From: Tumebacillus permanentifrigoris | Lineage (GTDB): Bacteria > Bacillota > Bacilli > Tumebacillales > Tumebacillaceae | Reading direction: 5' to 3' | Assembly (NCBI RefSeq): GCF_003148565.1 | Contig: NZ_QGGL01000003.1 | Span: forward strand, 1-64,000 | DNA: 64,000 nucleotides | Notes under the pieces: model-generated | The model's database searches: none | What the model saw: only the letters and a program-made list of their open reading frames with translations | What the model was told of the DNA's origin: nothing | Translations under genes and position numbers: made by a program | Shown: positions 52,266 to 60,674 of the stretch, piece by piece | How the letters are laid out: each line of letters opens with the position of its first letter | Position numbering within the stretch: position 1 is the first letter of the stretch

Positions 52266-53792
52266 ATGGGGTACCTGCTGTTGCATTCGGGTCAACCGTC
52301 CGCCAAGCGTTTGCTGAGACGCGTGGTAGAGTGCACCGGCGTGGAAGGCCTGGACCCGGTGGCCAGTCAAGATGTTGTCATTCGCTTTGGGAACACCAAC
52401 GGGGACGATAGCCGGGCTGCCTGGACATTGAATCCCCGCCAAGCGATTCTAAATACAACGCAGCGCAAAAACATGCTGCGGATCTTGAAGCAAAACGGTG
52501 TCTACACCCCCTCCATCACCGTGGAGAGCGGGGCCGAATTTCCAAGCGAAGTCGTCTTGGACAATGGCAACCGCGTCAAAGTGATCCGGCACTACCGGGT
52601 GCCGATTTTTGATCTGCAGCCCTTGGCCGTTTTTCGCGCCGATAGCAAGGACGTCTGGTTGCAAGCTAGAGTGAACCGGAACCAAACCGATCGCTTCCGT
52701 GAAGTGGCGTTCGATGAGGATGTTTATGCAACCCGCGCTGTTCGATTGGCGATGCGGTCATTGCACGCGCTGGGCCTCGACTTCGGCGTTGTCACGCTTG
52801 GCATCACCGCCCGCGACCGCACGATCTGCTTGAACGTCAACCCGGCCCCGATCTTGCACGGACGGATGGTGGAACTGTTCGAGGAAGCCGTAAACGCGTT
52901 CATCACACGCGATCGCGCAGAAACGAGCTCGTGGGAACGCAACGAGCGTTATGACGGAGAGTTCAAGATGGGCACCGACCTCGAATTCATGTTGCGCTCT
53001 GCGCAAGGGCGGATGGTGTTGGCCTCGAAGTACTTGCCCCGCGCAGGGCGCGTCGGCTGTGACGACCGCAGTCTGGAACTGGACGGTGAGCGCTTCCCCT
53101 TGGCGGAAGTGCGGCCCGACCCGGCCACCACGCCGGAGGAACTGGTCGCAAACATCCGTGAAACGCTGACTGAAGCACAAGGGTTGATTCGATCGCGCAA
53201 CGTCCAGTGGCTGGCCGGAAGCATGCCGTTCAAAAACTTCCCGCTCGGCGGGCATATCCACTTTTCCGACCTGACGTACTCGTCGCGGTTGGTCAAAGTG
53301 TTCGACACCTACTTGGGGCTGCCGATCATGATGCTGGAAGCGAACACCACAGCCACGAAACGGCGCCCCAAGTACGGGTTCCTCGGCGATGTGCGGTTCA
53401 AATCCCACGGGGGGTTCGAATACCGCACGCCAGGCTCTTGGTTGGTGTCGCCGGAGATCGCGCTGGCGGTCAGCGCACTGGCTTATGTGGTCGCTGTCCA
53501 TCATCGCGACCTCACCGAGAGTTTGTTCATCTCGCCCGCCAAGCAGCGCCAGTTCTACCTCGCTGACAAGCACGAGTTGAATGCAGACTTCCAACGCATC
53601 TGGTCGCAGATCGAGGCGACGACGACGTACCGACGCTACCAAGGGGCGTTGCGCATCTTCCCAGAGATGGTCGCCCAAGGGATCTCGTGGGACGAGGCGG
53701 TGGACATCCGTCGCTCCTGGGGACTGCCGATCGAAAAGGCAGCGGCGTCGCGTCCGAACATCTCCACGTCGAAACGGAAAAAACGCACCTAA
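52266..53792 (+). CDS. Two-domain protein: ATP-grasp-like half fused to COOH-NH2 ligase (glutamine synthetase-like amidoligase)
   Basis: 508 aa. Residues 1-215 follow an ATP-grasp outline (RFGNTNGDDSRAAW, TTQRKNMLRILKQNGVYTPS, RSLHALGLDFGVV), but the usual E-x-N metal motif reads NVNPAP. From 230 on it matches the phage-type COOH.NH2 ligase type 2 domain, a glutamine synthetase-like amidoligase: GTDLEFML, VGCDDRSLELDGERFPLAEVRPDPA, LGGHIHFSDL, KSHGGFEYRTPGSW. Such domains form amide bonds on peptides or small molecules. ATG 52266 preferred, with AAAGGAG 8 nt upstream; ATG 52260 is too close. C-terminus strongly basic. Confidence 0.85.
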   Translation: MGYLLLHSGQPSAKRLLRRVVECTGVEGLDPVASQDVVIRFGNTNGDDSRAAWTLNPRQAILNTTQRKNMLRILKQNGVYTPSITVESGAEFPSEVVLDNGNRVKVIRHYRVPIFDLQPLAVFRADSKDVWLQARVNRNQTDRFREVAFDEDVYATRAVRLAMRSLHALGLDFGVVTLGITARDRTICLNVNPAPILHGRMVELFEEAVNAFITRDRAETSSWERNERYDGEFKMGTDLEFMLRSAQGRMVLASKYLPRAGRVGCDDRSLELDGERFPLAEVRPDPATTPEELVANIRETLTEAQGLIRSRNVQWLAGSMPFKNFPLGGHIHFSDLTYSSRLVKVFDTYLGLPIMMLEANTTATKRRPKYGFLGDVRFKSHGGFEYRTPGSWLVSPEIALAVSALAYVVAVHHRDLTESLFISPAKQRQFYLADKHELNADFQRIWSQIEATTTYRRYQGALRIFPEMVAQGISWDEAVDIRRSWGLPIEKAAASRPNISTSKRKKRT

Positions 53793-53821
53793 ACTTATCT
53801 TACGAAAAGGGGGCGGGTCCC

Positions 53822-55195
53822 ATGAACCAACCCAGTACATCCCTCGTTCTGTCCGTCCCCCGCAGACGGTTAGAGGATTGGGGCGTGCAGAGCGGTCAAG
53901 TGGTCGACCTGCACGTCGGCGCTCTGCGTGGTCAGGCGGTCATCAGAACGCTGGCTCAGAGCGGGGACGGAGAGCGGGCGAAACTGCGCTATGCAGGTGG
54001 ACTGCTCGACTGGGGAAGTCAGAGCCTGTCTGGGAACCTGATGTACGCGGCCGATGCAGGCGTGCGGATCGGTCCCATGCTGGGGATCATGACCCTCGGG
54101 GTCAAGGACGATGCCCAACGGCCGATTGGCGGCCGCACCAAATTGCTCGGCGACTTCGTGCGAGCGGCCCGTGAACAGAACGTGCTCTGCTACCTCTTTA
54201 ACGCATCTGATGTCGATTGGGGTCGAGGTCTTGTCAAAGGCGTGACCTTGGTCCAGGCCGGCAAAGGCACGACGATCTGGAAGATGCAGACGTTCCCGCT
54301 GCCAGATGTCGTCTACAACCGCATCCCGCACCGCAACGGCGAAGTTACCGACAACGTCGTTCGCGCCAAAAAAGAATTCCGCACGCGCGGCATCCCGCTG
54401 TTCAACGAGCGGTTTGTCAACAAGCGCGAGATGTATAGCTACATGCTCAAGCAAGACAGCACCAAAGCGTTGATCCCGCAGACGGATCGCATGCGCTCCG
54501 TGGACAGCTTGGAGCGCTTTTGCCGCACCCATCCTTACGTCTACTTGAAGCCGATCGGTGGGAGCCTCGGCATGGGCATCCTCTCTGTCAAACGCAGCGC
54601 CGATCAATTTGTGACGCGTTATCGCAAGCAAGGCCGGCACCAGACCGCGAAATTCCGCGAGGCGCGGTCGCTCTATTCGTTCGTCAGGCGCTACAACCCC
54701 AACCGCGTCTACATGATGCAAGCGGGCATCCAACTCAAGCAACATCATGGCAGCCCGACCGACTTCCGCGTACACATGCACAAAAACGGTGCCGGCCAGT
54801 GGCAAGTCGCCGGCATCGGGGCCAAAATCGCGGGCAAAGGTGCCGTGACCACGCATGTCCACAACGGTGGACATGTGCTCTCTGGGGAACAGGTGTTGCG
54901 CGATTGGTATGGGGAACAAGCCGATTCGGTGCGCGAACAGATCCACGAAGCGTCGATCCGCGTGGCGGAGACGATGGAGGGCATGCTCCAAGGCCCGGTC
55001 GGAGAGTGGGGGCTTGATGTCGGCCTTGACGACAGCCGCCGAATCTGGGTGTTCGAAGCGAACGCCAAGCCGGGTCGGGCGATTTTTGACCATCCAGATC
55101 TGCAGGCGGCGGGACGGCGCTCGGCGCGGTATGTGGTGGAGTATGCCTCCTACCTCGCGAACTTCCCGCTGACCCAAGGAGGGAAGGAGGGATGA
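53822..55195 (+). CDS. YheC/YheD family ATP-grasp protein 3
   Basis: 457 aa. LGIMTLGV and YLFNASDVDW in the N-terminal part, PDVVYNRIPHRNGEV typical of YheC/D. ATP-grasp core: VYLKPIGGSLGMGILSVKR near 243, DFRVHMHKNG near 316, HVHNGG, and GEWGLDVGLDDSRRIWVFEANAKP near 395. The A-type beta domain at the N-terminus resembles that of copies 1 and 2. ATG 53822 preceded by AAGGGGGCGGG. Its stop overlaps the start of copy 4 (ATGA). Confidence 0.92.
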   Translation: MNQPSTSLVLSVPRRRLEDWGVQSGQVVDLHVGALRGQAVIRTLAQSGDGERAKLRYAGGLLDWGSQSLSGNLMYAADAGVRIGPMLGIMTLGVKDDAQRPIGGRTKLLGDFVRAAREQNVLCYLFNASDVDWGRGLVKGVTLVQAGKGTTIWKMQTFPLPDVVYNRIPHRNGEVTDNVVRAKKEFRTRGIPLFNERFVNKREMYSYMLKQDSTKALIPQTDRMRSVDSLERFCRTHPYVYLKPIGGSLGMGILSVKRSADQFVTRYRKQGRHQTAKFREARSLYSFVRRYNPNRVYMMQAGIQLKQHHGSPTDFRVHMHKNGAGQWQVAGIGAKIAGKGAVTTHVHNGGHVLSGEQVLRDWYGEQADSVREQIHEASIRVAETMEGMLQGPVGEWGLDVGLDDSRRIWVFEANAKPGRAIFDHPDLQAAGRRSARYVVEYASYLANFPLTQGGKEG

Positions 55196-56523
55196 TCCGG
55201 CGACGGAACCTCATCTACCTCGGTGTGCGCGAGTCTGGGAACTGGTATCTCTCGATCTCCGACGAGGCACGAAGACAGGTGCAACTGCCGAGCCATCGAC
55301 ATCTGCGCGTGCGCACGCACCCGCATGCCGATCCGATCATCCTGCCTGTCGTGTCGAACCCGCGCCATGCAACCACAGAGCGCGACGTGCTGATCCCGGT
55401 CGGCGTGCAGAAAAACAAACAAGGCATCCTGCTCGGGCCGATCATCGGCATCCTCACCGTCCGTCGTATAGGTACGAACACCTTTCGCGGCAATCGTGAC
55501 AATTTCCGCGACATCTGCGAGATGGGCCGGCGGCTCGGGTTGACGGTGGTCGTGTTCACACCGGAGGGCGTGAACGGGAGCCACCGCATCGTCGGCTATC
55601 TCGATAAAAAATACAGCAGCGGCAAGCGCGTCTGGAAACGAGTGACCCTCCCGTTCCCATCGGTCGTCTACAACCGCATCCCGGATCGGGAAGCAGAAGC
55701 CAAGCCTGCGATTGAATCTCTGAAAAAGCAGTTCGCAGAGCTCGGCATCCCGATGTTCAACCACAATTTTTTTAACAAACTTCAGCTCCATGAGTGGATG
55801 CAGAAATCGCCCAGCACGAAGGGCTATCTGCCAAAGACAGAGCCGCTCACCGACACCCGGCAGATTCTGCGCTGGATGGAGCAGCACGATCTCCTCTATG
55901 TGAAGCCGGTTGATGGCAAAGCGGGCGACGGCATCCTACAGGTGCGGCGGGAGGGCAAAGGCTGGCTGCTCGTCGCGCAACAGTATGGCAATCGCACGCG
56001 AATGCGCTTTGCGACCCGCGGGGAAACGGCACAAGCGGTTTGGAAGCGTGTGAAGGGCAGGCCGTATCTGCTCCAGCAAGGCATCGAGTTGGCCTCGTTC
56101 AACGGACGATTGTTCGACCTGCGGATGCTCGTGCAGAAAAACCGCTACGGTCGCTGGAAGGTGACCGGCATTGGGGCGCGGGTTGCGGATGTGGATGGCA
56201 TCACCACGCACGTGCCCAACGGCGGTGAGATCGCCAGCGCCAGCCCGGCGTTGCGCGGGGCGTTTGGCACCACTCGCGGCGCTTCGATCTTGAAACGGGC
56301 GCAGGAGGCGGCGCTGTTGCTCGCACAGACGCTGGAGCGCAGTGTGCGCAGCGAGGGCGGATTGCTTGGCGAACTGTCGCTGGATGTGGGCGTGGATCGC
56401 GAGGGGAACCTGTGGTTTTTCGAAGCCAACGCCAAACCGATGAAGTTCGACGAGCCGCGCATCCGGGCGAGGTCGCTGATGCGGTTGCTGCAGTACTGTG
56501 AGTATCTGGCGAGCACGCAATAA
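55192..56523 (+). CDS. YheC/YheD family ATP-grasp protein 4
   Basis: 443 aa, last gene of the cluster. VVVFTPEGVNGS, PSVVYNRIPDREAEA, then the ATP-grasp core: LYVKPVDGKAGDGILQVRR near 235, FDLRMLVQKN near 308, THVPNGGE, and GELSLDVGVDREGNLWFFEANAKP near 395. Translationally coupled to copy 3 and closed by a terminator. All four YheC/D copies keep Lys, Gly-rich loop and E-x-N motif, so all are predicted active. Confidence 0.92.
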   Translation: MIRRRNLIYLGVRESGNWYLSISDEARRQVQLPSHRHLRVRTHPHADPIILPVVSNPRHATTERDVLIPVGVQKNKQGILLGPIIGILTVRRIGTNTFRGNRDNFRDICEMGRRLGLTVVVFTPEGVNGSHRIVGYLDKKYSSGKRVWKRVTLPFPSVVYNRIPDREAEAKPAIESLKKQFAELGIPMFNHNFFNKLQLHEWMQKSPSTKGYLPKTEPLTDTRQILRWMEQHDLLYVKPVDGKAGDGILQVRREGKGWLLVAQQYGNRTRMRFATRGETAQAVWKRVKGRPYLLQQGIELASFNGRLFDLRMLVQKNRYGRWKVTGIGARVADVDGITTHVPNGGEIASASPALRGAFGTTRGASILKRAQEAALLLAQTLERSVRSEGGLLGELSLDVGVDREGNLWFFEANAKPMKFDEPRIRARSLMRLLQYCEYLASTQ

Positions 56524-56566
56524 AAAAAGCCCTTGGGCGTCCTGTGTGACGGCCAAGGGCTTTTCT
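56524..56566. terminator. Bidirectional terminator after the ATP-grasp cluster
   Basis: GCCCTTGG-CGTC pairs with GACG-CCAAGGGC (one G-G mismatch), flanked by A7 and T4. Confidence 0.88.
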
Positions 56567-56978
56567 ATGCAAGCGGGTTGCGAGTCGTCCGTTCGCGAAT
56601 GCGGCGGATGATCTGGAAGCGATTCAGCATGTTGATGAGGCGTTGCTGATCGTTGTGTTCGGTGAACAAGAATTGTACGCCATAGTAATAGGTGTCGCCG
56701 TTGGCGGTGCGCTTCCATACGATGCGCCCCAGCAGGTTCAACACTTCGGTATCGAATTCGATCATAAATTGCCAAGCCAACATCTCGCTGTCTGGCAGGT
56801 CGCGTCTTGAAATGAAACTCAAGCCGCCTCCTGAGAGGTTCTCGATGAAGCCATCCAGCAGTTCTCCGGTCCGAAACGTTTTGTTCCCGAGCGTGCGCAA
56901 CCGGAATCGACAGGGTGTTCGAACGTCGACTCGGTGGTATTGCCGCCCGTTAAACTGTTCGTTGTTCTGTGGTAGCAT
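56565..56978 (-). CDS. PilZ domain protein (c-di-GMP receptor)
   Basis: 137 aa, one PilZ domain. The c-di-GMP binding residues are present: RVDVR (RxxxR, near residue 16-20) and ENLSGGG (N-x-S-x-x-G, near 47). No partner domain, so a small effector. Convergent with the ATP-grasp cluster and divergent from the PhzF gene. The ribosome binding site GAGGGG is rather far (13 nt) from the ATG. Confidence 0.9.
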   Translation of the reverse strand: MLPQNNEQFNGRQYHRVDVRTPCRFRLRTLGNKTFRTGELLDGFIENLSGGGLSFISRRDLPDSEMLAWQFMIEFDTEVLNLLGRIVWKRTANGDTYYYGVQFLFTEHNDQQRLINMLNRFQIIRRIRERTTRNPLA

Positions 56979-57133
56979 GTCTGTTCAAGTGCCCCTCTTT
57001 CGTCGATTCACTACAGGTATCATACTGTAAGAGCTAAGCTCCCGTCTATTCTATGCGGGCAAGAAGGGAAGTTTTCCTTAGACGCAGAACTAAAGTACAT
57101 ACAGGATTGCGCAGGGAAGAGAGGATGAGCTCG

Positions 57134-58042
57134 ATGAGAGAGGTTCGAATCTACCAGATGGACGCGTTTACCCACATCCCGTTCGGAGGCAATCCGGCGG
57201 GCGTAGTTCCGGAGGCTGACGGGCTGACGGCAGAGGAGATGCAAAAAATCGCACGCGAGATGAACTGCTCGGAGACGGCGTTTGTGATGAAGTCTGACAA
57301 GCCTGGCGCGGACTTGCGCGTGCGCTTTTTCACCCCGACAGAGGAGATCGACCTCTGTGGGCATGCGACGATCTCCACGTTCGTGGTGCTGGGGATGGAG
57401 GAGCGGTTTGGCAGCAAACTGCCGCAGACGGTGGTGCAGGAAACCAATGTCGGGCTGCTTCCGGTGACGATCTCTCGCGATGGGGAAGGTCGCATCCAAG
57501 CGTTCATGACGCAGGCCTCCCCCGCGTTTAAACCTTGTGAGGTCAGCCGGGCAGACGCGGCGAACTTGCTGGGCTTGCAGGAGCAAGACATCGACCCGAA
57601 CCTGCCGATCGGGCTCGCCTATACAGGGCTGTGGGATCTGTTCGTGCCGATCAATGGGCTGGAGCCGTTTGCGCGCATGCAGCCAGATCTCGCCGGCATC
57701 AGTGCTTTGAACAAGACGATGGGCGTCGCGAGCACGCACTGCTACTCGCTCTCGACGGCGACACCGCAAGCACATCTGCACACCCGCGACTTCTCGCCAG
57801 CTGTCGGCATCCCGGAAGACCCGGCAACCGGTACGGCGAACGGGGCGTTAGGCGCGTTTTTGCTCCATCACGGGGTGTTTGTGCCCGAGCGGGAGAACGT
57901 GCGTCTGCTCGTGGAGCAAGGCTTTGAAATCGACCGTCCGAGCTATCTCCACGTCGTGGTCGACGGCGAGCCGCGCAGCCCGCGCACAGTGCGTGTCGGC
58001 GGGACGGCGGTGGCGGTTTTGCAAGGGGTTATGCGATTTTAA
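57134..58042 (+). CDS. PhzF family isomerase
   Basis: 302 aa. Two-fold diaminopimelate epimerase-like fold. N-terminal YQMDAFTHIPFGGNPAGVV, catalytic Glu in NCSETAFV near 44, DLCGHATI near 75, and second-half GIPEDPATGTANGALGAFL near 240. Family members isomerise small metabolites; the substrate is unknown. ATG 57134 chosen (AGAGG 9 nt upstream); ATG 57125 sits directly at the ribosome binding site. Confidence 0.92.
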   Translation: MREVRIYQMDAFTHIPFGGNPAGVVPEADGLTAEEMQKIAREMNCSETAFVMKSDKPGADLRVRFFTPTEEIDLCGHATISTFVVLGMEERFGSKLPQTVVQETNVGLLPVTISRDGEGRIQAFMTQASPAFKPCEVSRADAANLLGLQEQDIDPNLPIGLAYTGLWDLFVPINGLEPFARMQPDLAGISALNKTMGVASTHCYSLSTATPQAHLHTRDFSPAVGIPEDPATGTANGALGAFLLHHGVFVPERENVRLLVEQGFEIDRPSYLHVVVDGEPRSPRTVRVGGTAVAVLQGVMRF

Positions 58043-58097
58043 CGATCTTGTGATACTCTAGTACATGAGAATCTTTTTTCAACACGCGGAGGAGTCC

Positions 58098-58940
58098 ATG
58101 AACGATCGTTTACAACTGTTTCTGATGAATATGATTCCCAAGAACTCGATCTCCCGGCTGGTCGGCACGTTTGCGAGCAGCGGGTTGAGTCGCTCGTTCA
58201 TCCCGATGTACATTCGCAAGTTCAACATCAACGTCGACGAGGCGGAACATCCGGTCGAGGCGTATCCGAGTTTGGTGGAGTTTTTCGTCCGTCGCTTGAA
58301 GCCGCACTTGCGTCCTGTCGCGACCGGCCCACATGTCGTGGTCTCGCCGGTCGATGGCAAGGTTTCGCAGTATGGTCGGATCGATGGCGGTCGCGTGGTA
58401 CAAGCCAAGGGCGTGACCTATACTGTCGAGGAGTTGCTCGGCGGTGACAAGGAACGGGCCCAGCGCTATGATGGCGGCACGTTCCTGACCGTCTACCTCA
58501 GTCCGACCGACTACCACCGCATCCACACGCCGTTGGAAGGCCAAGTGACCGGCTACACCTATGTGCCGGGCACGCTGTTCCCGGTCAACCCGTTTGGCGT
58601 GCGCGCGGTTGCGGGCCTGTTTGCCAAAAACGAACGCCTGATCACCTACTTTGCCACGACGGCGGGCGAAGTCGCGCTGGTCAAAGTCGGGGCGACGATC
58701 GTCGGCTCCGTCAAAGTGCTGTACGACGTAAAAGCGGGCACGAACATCCGCGGTGGTCGACTGGAGAAAAAGGACGTCACGAACGGCCCGCGCTATGCCA
58801 AGTGCGAGGAAGTCGGGCGTTTTGAGTTCGGCTCTACGATCATCCTGCTGTTCGAACCGGGTGCTGTCGAGCTGATCGACGACCTGTACCCCGAACGCGT
58901 CGTCCGCTTGGGCGAAGCGATCGGCACCGTGCGAGTGTGA
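58098..58940 (+). CDS. psd: Phosphatidylserine decarboxylase
   Basis: 280-aa proenzyme making phosphatidylethanolamine at the membrane. VSPVDGKVSQYG, YLSPTDYHRIHTP (catalytic His), PGTLFPVNP. The self-cleavage site is FGST near residue 257 in FEFGSTIILLF: cleavage before Ser yields the pyruvoyl group. Family usually has LGST; Phe in the first position is a mild variant. GGAGGAG 5 nt before ATG 58098. 55 bases after the PhzF gene. Confidence 0.95.
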   Translation: MNDRLQLFLMNMIPKNSISRLVGTFASSGLSRSFIPMYIRKFNINVDEAEHPVEAYPSLVEFFVRRLKPHLRPVATGPHVVVSPVDGKVSQYGRIDGGRVVQAKGVTYTVEELLGGDKERAQRYDGGTFLTVYLSPTDYHRIHTPLEGQVTGYTYVPGTLFPVNPFGVRAVAGLFAKNERLITYFATTAGEVALVKVGATIVGSVKVLYDVKAGTNIRGGRLEKKDVTNGPRYAKCEEVGRFEFGSTIILLFEPGAVELIDDLYPERVVRLGEAIGTVRV

Positions 58941-58944
58941 GAAC

Positions 58945-58977
58945 AAGACCAGACCCTGCGGGGGCTGGTCTTTTTTT
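58945..58977 (+). terminator. Intrinsic terminator after psd
   Basis: AAGACCAG/CTGGTCTT stem with GC-rich 12-nt loop, then T7. Confidence 0.85.
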
Positions 58978-59045
58978 CTAGGCAAGATGTCGCGCTGTTT
59001 CAACTCTCAATCCCTAGTATCGCGTACCGAGAGGCTTGACTGCTG

Positions 59046-59054
59046 TGATATACT
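59046..59054 (+). promoter_or_regulatory. Extended -10 promoter before the 123-aa gene
   Basis: TGA-TATACT ending at 59054; -35 unclear. 56 bases before ATG 59111. Confidence 0.5.
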
Positions 59055-59110
59055 AACGTAAACCTGCGTAACCATTACAAACGCGTCCCGTACAGAGAGG
59101 AGATGACGAG

Positions 59111-59482
59111 ATGAACCAATTTATCAATGTCAAAGCACTATCCGGTGAACTAAAACGCACAGAGATTCGCCGGGGCATGGGCTATCGCTTGACCAACAAA
59201 GAGGTGATCCTGCTCCGAGAAGACATTTCATACCACATCCTGTTGGAGGACATCCTCGGTCTGATCTCTCGCGATGAGGAAGAAGCGAATGTTCTTGAAC
59301 AGTTGCTGGGGGATACCCGGGTATCTTCACAGCTCAACGGGGTGATGACGTTCAAGATTGTGGTCCACAAGATGCGGGTCTACAACCGCAGCGGTGTGCA
59401 TGAGCGTGGAGCTTCGACGGTGTACGCGAACCTGTCCAACGGGTTTAGCACACAGTTGGTGGAACTGCTGCAGGCGATCTAA
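59111..59482 (+). CDS. Protein of unknown function
   Basis: 123 residues, not recognised. Mixed alpha/beta, no signal or membrane segment. Notable stretches: FINVKALSGELKRTEIRRGMGYRLTNKEVILL, SYHILLEDILGLISRDEEEANVLEQLLGD and MTFKIVVHKMRVYNRSGVHERG. GAGGAGATGACG precedes ATG 59111. First of three closely spaced genes (59111, 59526, 59782), which end in a kinase-like gene. Confidence 0.75.
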   Translation: MNQFINVKALSGELKRTEIRRGMGYRLTNKEVILLREDISYHILLEDILGLISRDEEEANVLEQLLGDTRVSSQLNGVMTFKIVVHKMRVYNRSGVHERGASTVYANLSNGFSTQLVELLQAI

Positions 59483-59525
59483 CATACGATATCCCAGACC
59501 TATAGATGTCTGGGGGAATTGACCA

Positions 59526-59738
59526 ATGGCAGCAGCAGCACCGAAGAAACCGGGAACCAAAAACAACAAGAAAAAAGTATTCGCCGAGAAAGCCCGTCAA
59601 CTGCAGATGCAGATCGTGACGGTGGAAGTCTGTCATAAGTGCCCGAACGTCTGCACACGCGGTGAGCAGTATATGGAAAAAATGAAGTCGCCGGGCGCAG
59701 TCGGCTACGGCGTGCCCTGTCACTTGCGCAGAAAGTAA
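59526..59738 (+). CDS. Small lysine-rich protein with four cysteines
   Basis: 70 residues. Basic N-terminus (PKKPGTKNNKKKVFAEKARQ) and a Cys pattern C-x2-C-x3-C ... C (CHKCPNVC near 36-43, final Cys near 65) that could bind zinc or a small Fe-S centre. Not recognised. GGGGG upstream of ATG. Between the 123-aa gene and the kinase-like gene, 43 bases either side. Confidence 0.7.
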   Translation: MAAAAPKKPGTKNNKKKVFAEKARQLQMQIVTVEVCHKCPNVCTRGEQYMEKMKSPGAVGYGVPCHLRRK

Positions 59739-59781
59739 GGGGCCGGGGGCAGCGCGGGCGGGCGGAGAGGGGAAGTACCTT

Positions 59782-60453
59782 ATGCCAATTATTGAAGAAA
59801 TTCGCGACCTCGTAGCGGACGTCCGCATCCGATCCGTGAACCCGCGTGACCCGGTACATGTCAAAAGCCAACCGGAGAGTTGGCGGTGCATCGGCGTCGG
59901 CAACTCAGCGGCGGTGTTCCAGCCCAAGAGCTACCCCAACGTAGCGGTGAAGATCTACGCCCCCGAGTTCGAGAGCATCTGTGCAAAGGAAGCGGACATC
60001 TACGAGCAGTTGGGGGAGAACGAGTATTTCCCACGCTATTACGGGCGAGGGGAGCGATTCCTCGCGATTGAATACAAACCGGGGAAAAACCTCTACGATT
60101 GCCTGTTGCAAGGCGTGGAGATTCCGGAGCAAGTGATTTTCGATGTCGACCAAGCGATTGCCTACGCGCAGGAGCGCGGGTTAAACCCGTCTGACATCCA
60201 TGTGAAAAACGTCCTCGTCCACAACGGGCGCGGCTATCTCGTCGACGTCTCCGATTACCGGAAGCAAGGCGACTGTACCCGCTGGCCGGATTTGAAGCGC
60301 GCCTACTACGACTACTACCAAGACCTCTACCGCCCTGGACTCAGCATCCCTTCTTGGGTGCTGGAGACGATTCGCAAATGGTATAAGTCGCCCGAGGGCG
60401 GCTCCTCCAACATCGGAGCCTTTGCGGAACGGGTGATCAAGATGTTTTTCTAA
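59782..60453 (+). CDS. Protein kinase-like protein (YrzF-like)
   Basis: 223 aa with a compact protein-kinase fold. Gly-rich loop GVGNSAAVF near 38, ATP-binding Lys in NVAVKIYAPE near 55, Glu in the C-helix (CAKEADIYEQLG), catalytic loop PSDIHVKNVLV near 147 (Asp and Asn kept, HRD replaced by PSD), and metal site VDVSDY (DFG replaced by DVS). Shorter than a full kinase at the C-lobe. Active-site residues suggest an active phosphotransferase; substrate unknown. Resembles small spore-former kinases such as B. subtilis YrzF, which is an inference. Confidence 0.82.
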   Translation: MPIIEEIRDLVADVRIRSVNPRDPVHVKSQPESWRCIGVGNSAAVFQPKSYPNVAVKIYAPEFESICAKEADIYEQLGENEYFPRYYGRGERFLAIEYKPGKNLYDCLLQGVEIPEQVIFDVDQAIAYAQERGLNPSDIHVKNVLVHNGRGYLVDVSDYRKQGDCTRWPDLKRAYYDYYQDLYRPGLSIPSWVLETIRKWYKSPEGGSSNIGAFAERVIKMFF

Positions 60454-60472
60454 TAAACAAGCGATACAGAAA

Positions 60473-60499
60473 AACTCCGCGATCTAGGCGGGGTTTTTT
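60473..60499 (+). terminator. Terminator after the kinase-like gene
   Basis: AACTCCGC/GCGGGGTT stem (one T-G pair), 6-nt loop, T6. Confidence 0.8.
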
Positions 60500-60644
60500 G
60501 CATGAATTCAAAATCGTATATCGGCTACCGTACTCGCTAGATGTATAGGCTCAAGTACGTGAATAAATTTCCTGAAGTTTTTCACAATCAATCGTGATAT
60601 ACTTCAAATGCACGTAACACTTTAATTGAACGATCTGGTTGAGA

Positions 60645-60674
60645 CTCCGCCTGAGGACTAGGCGGAGCTTTTTT
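60645..60674 (+). terminator. Second terminator, possibly ending a small RNA
   Basis: CTCCGCCT pairs with AGGCGGAG, 7-nt loop, CT7 tail. It is 42 bases beyond the extended -10 at 60595-60603. Confidence 0.8.
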
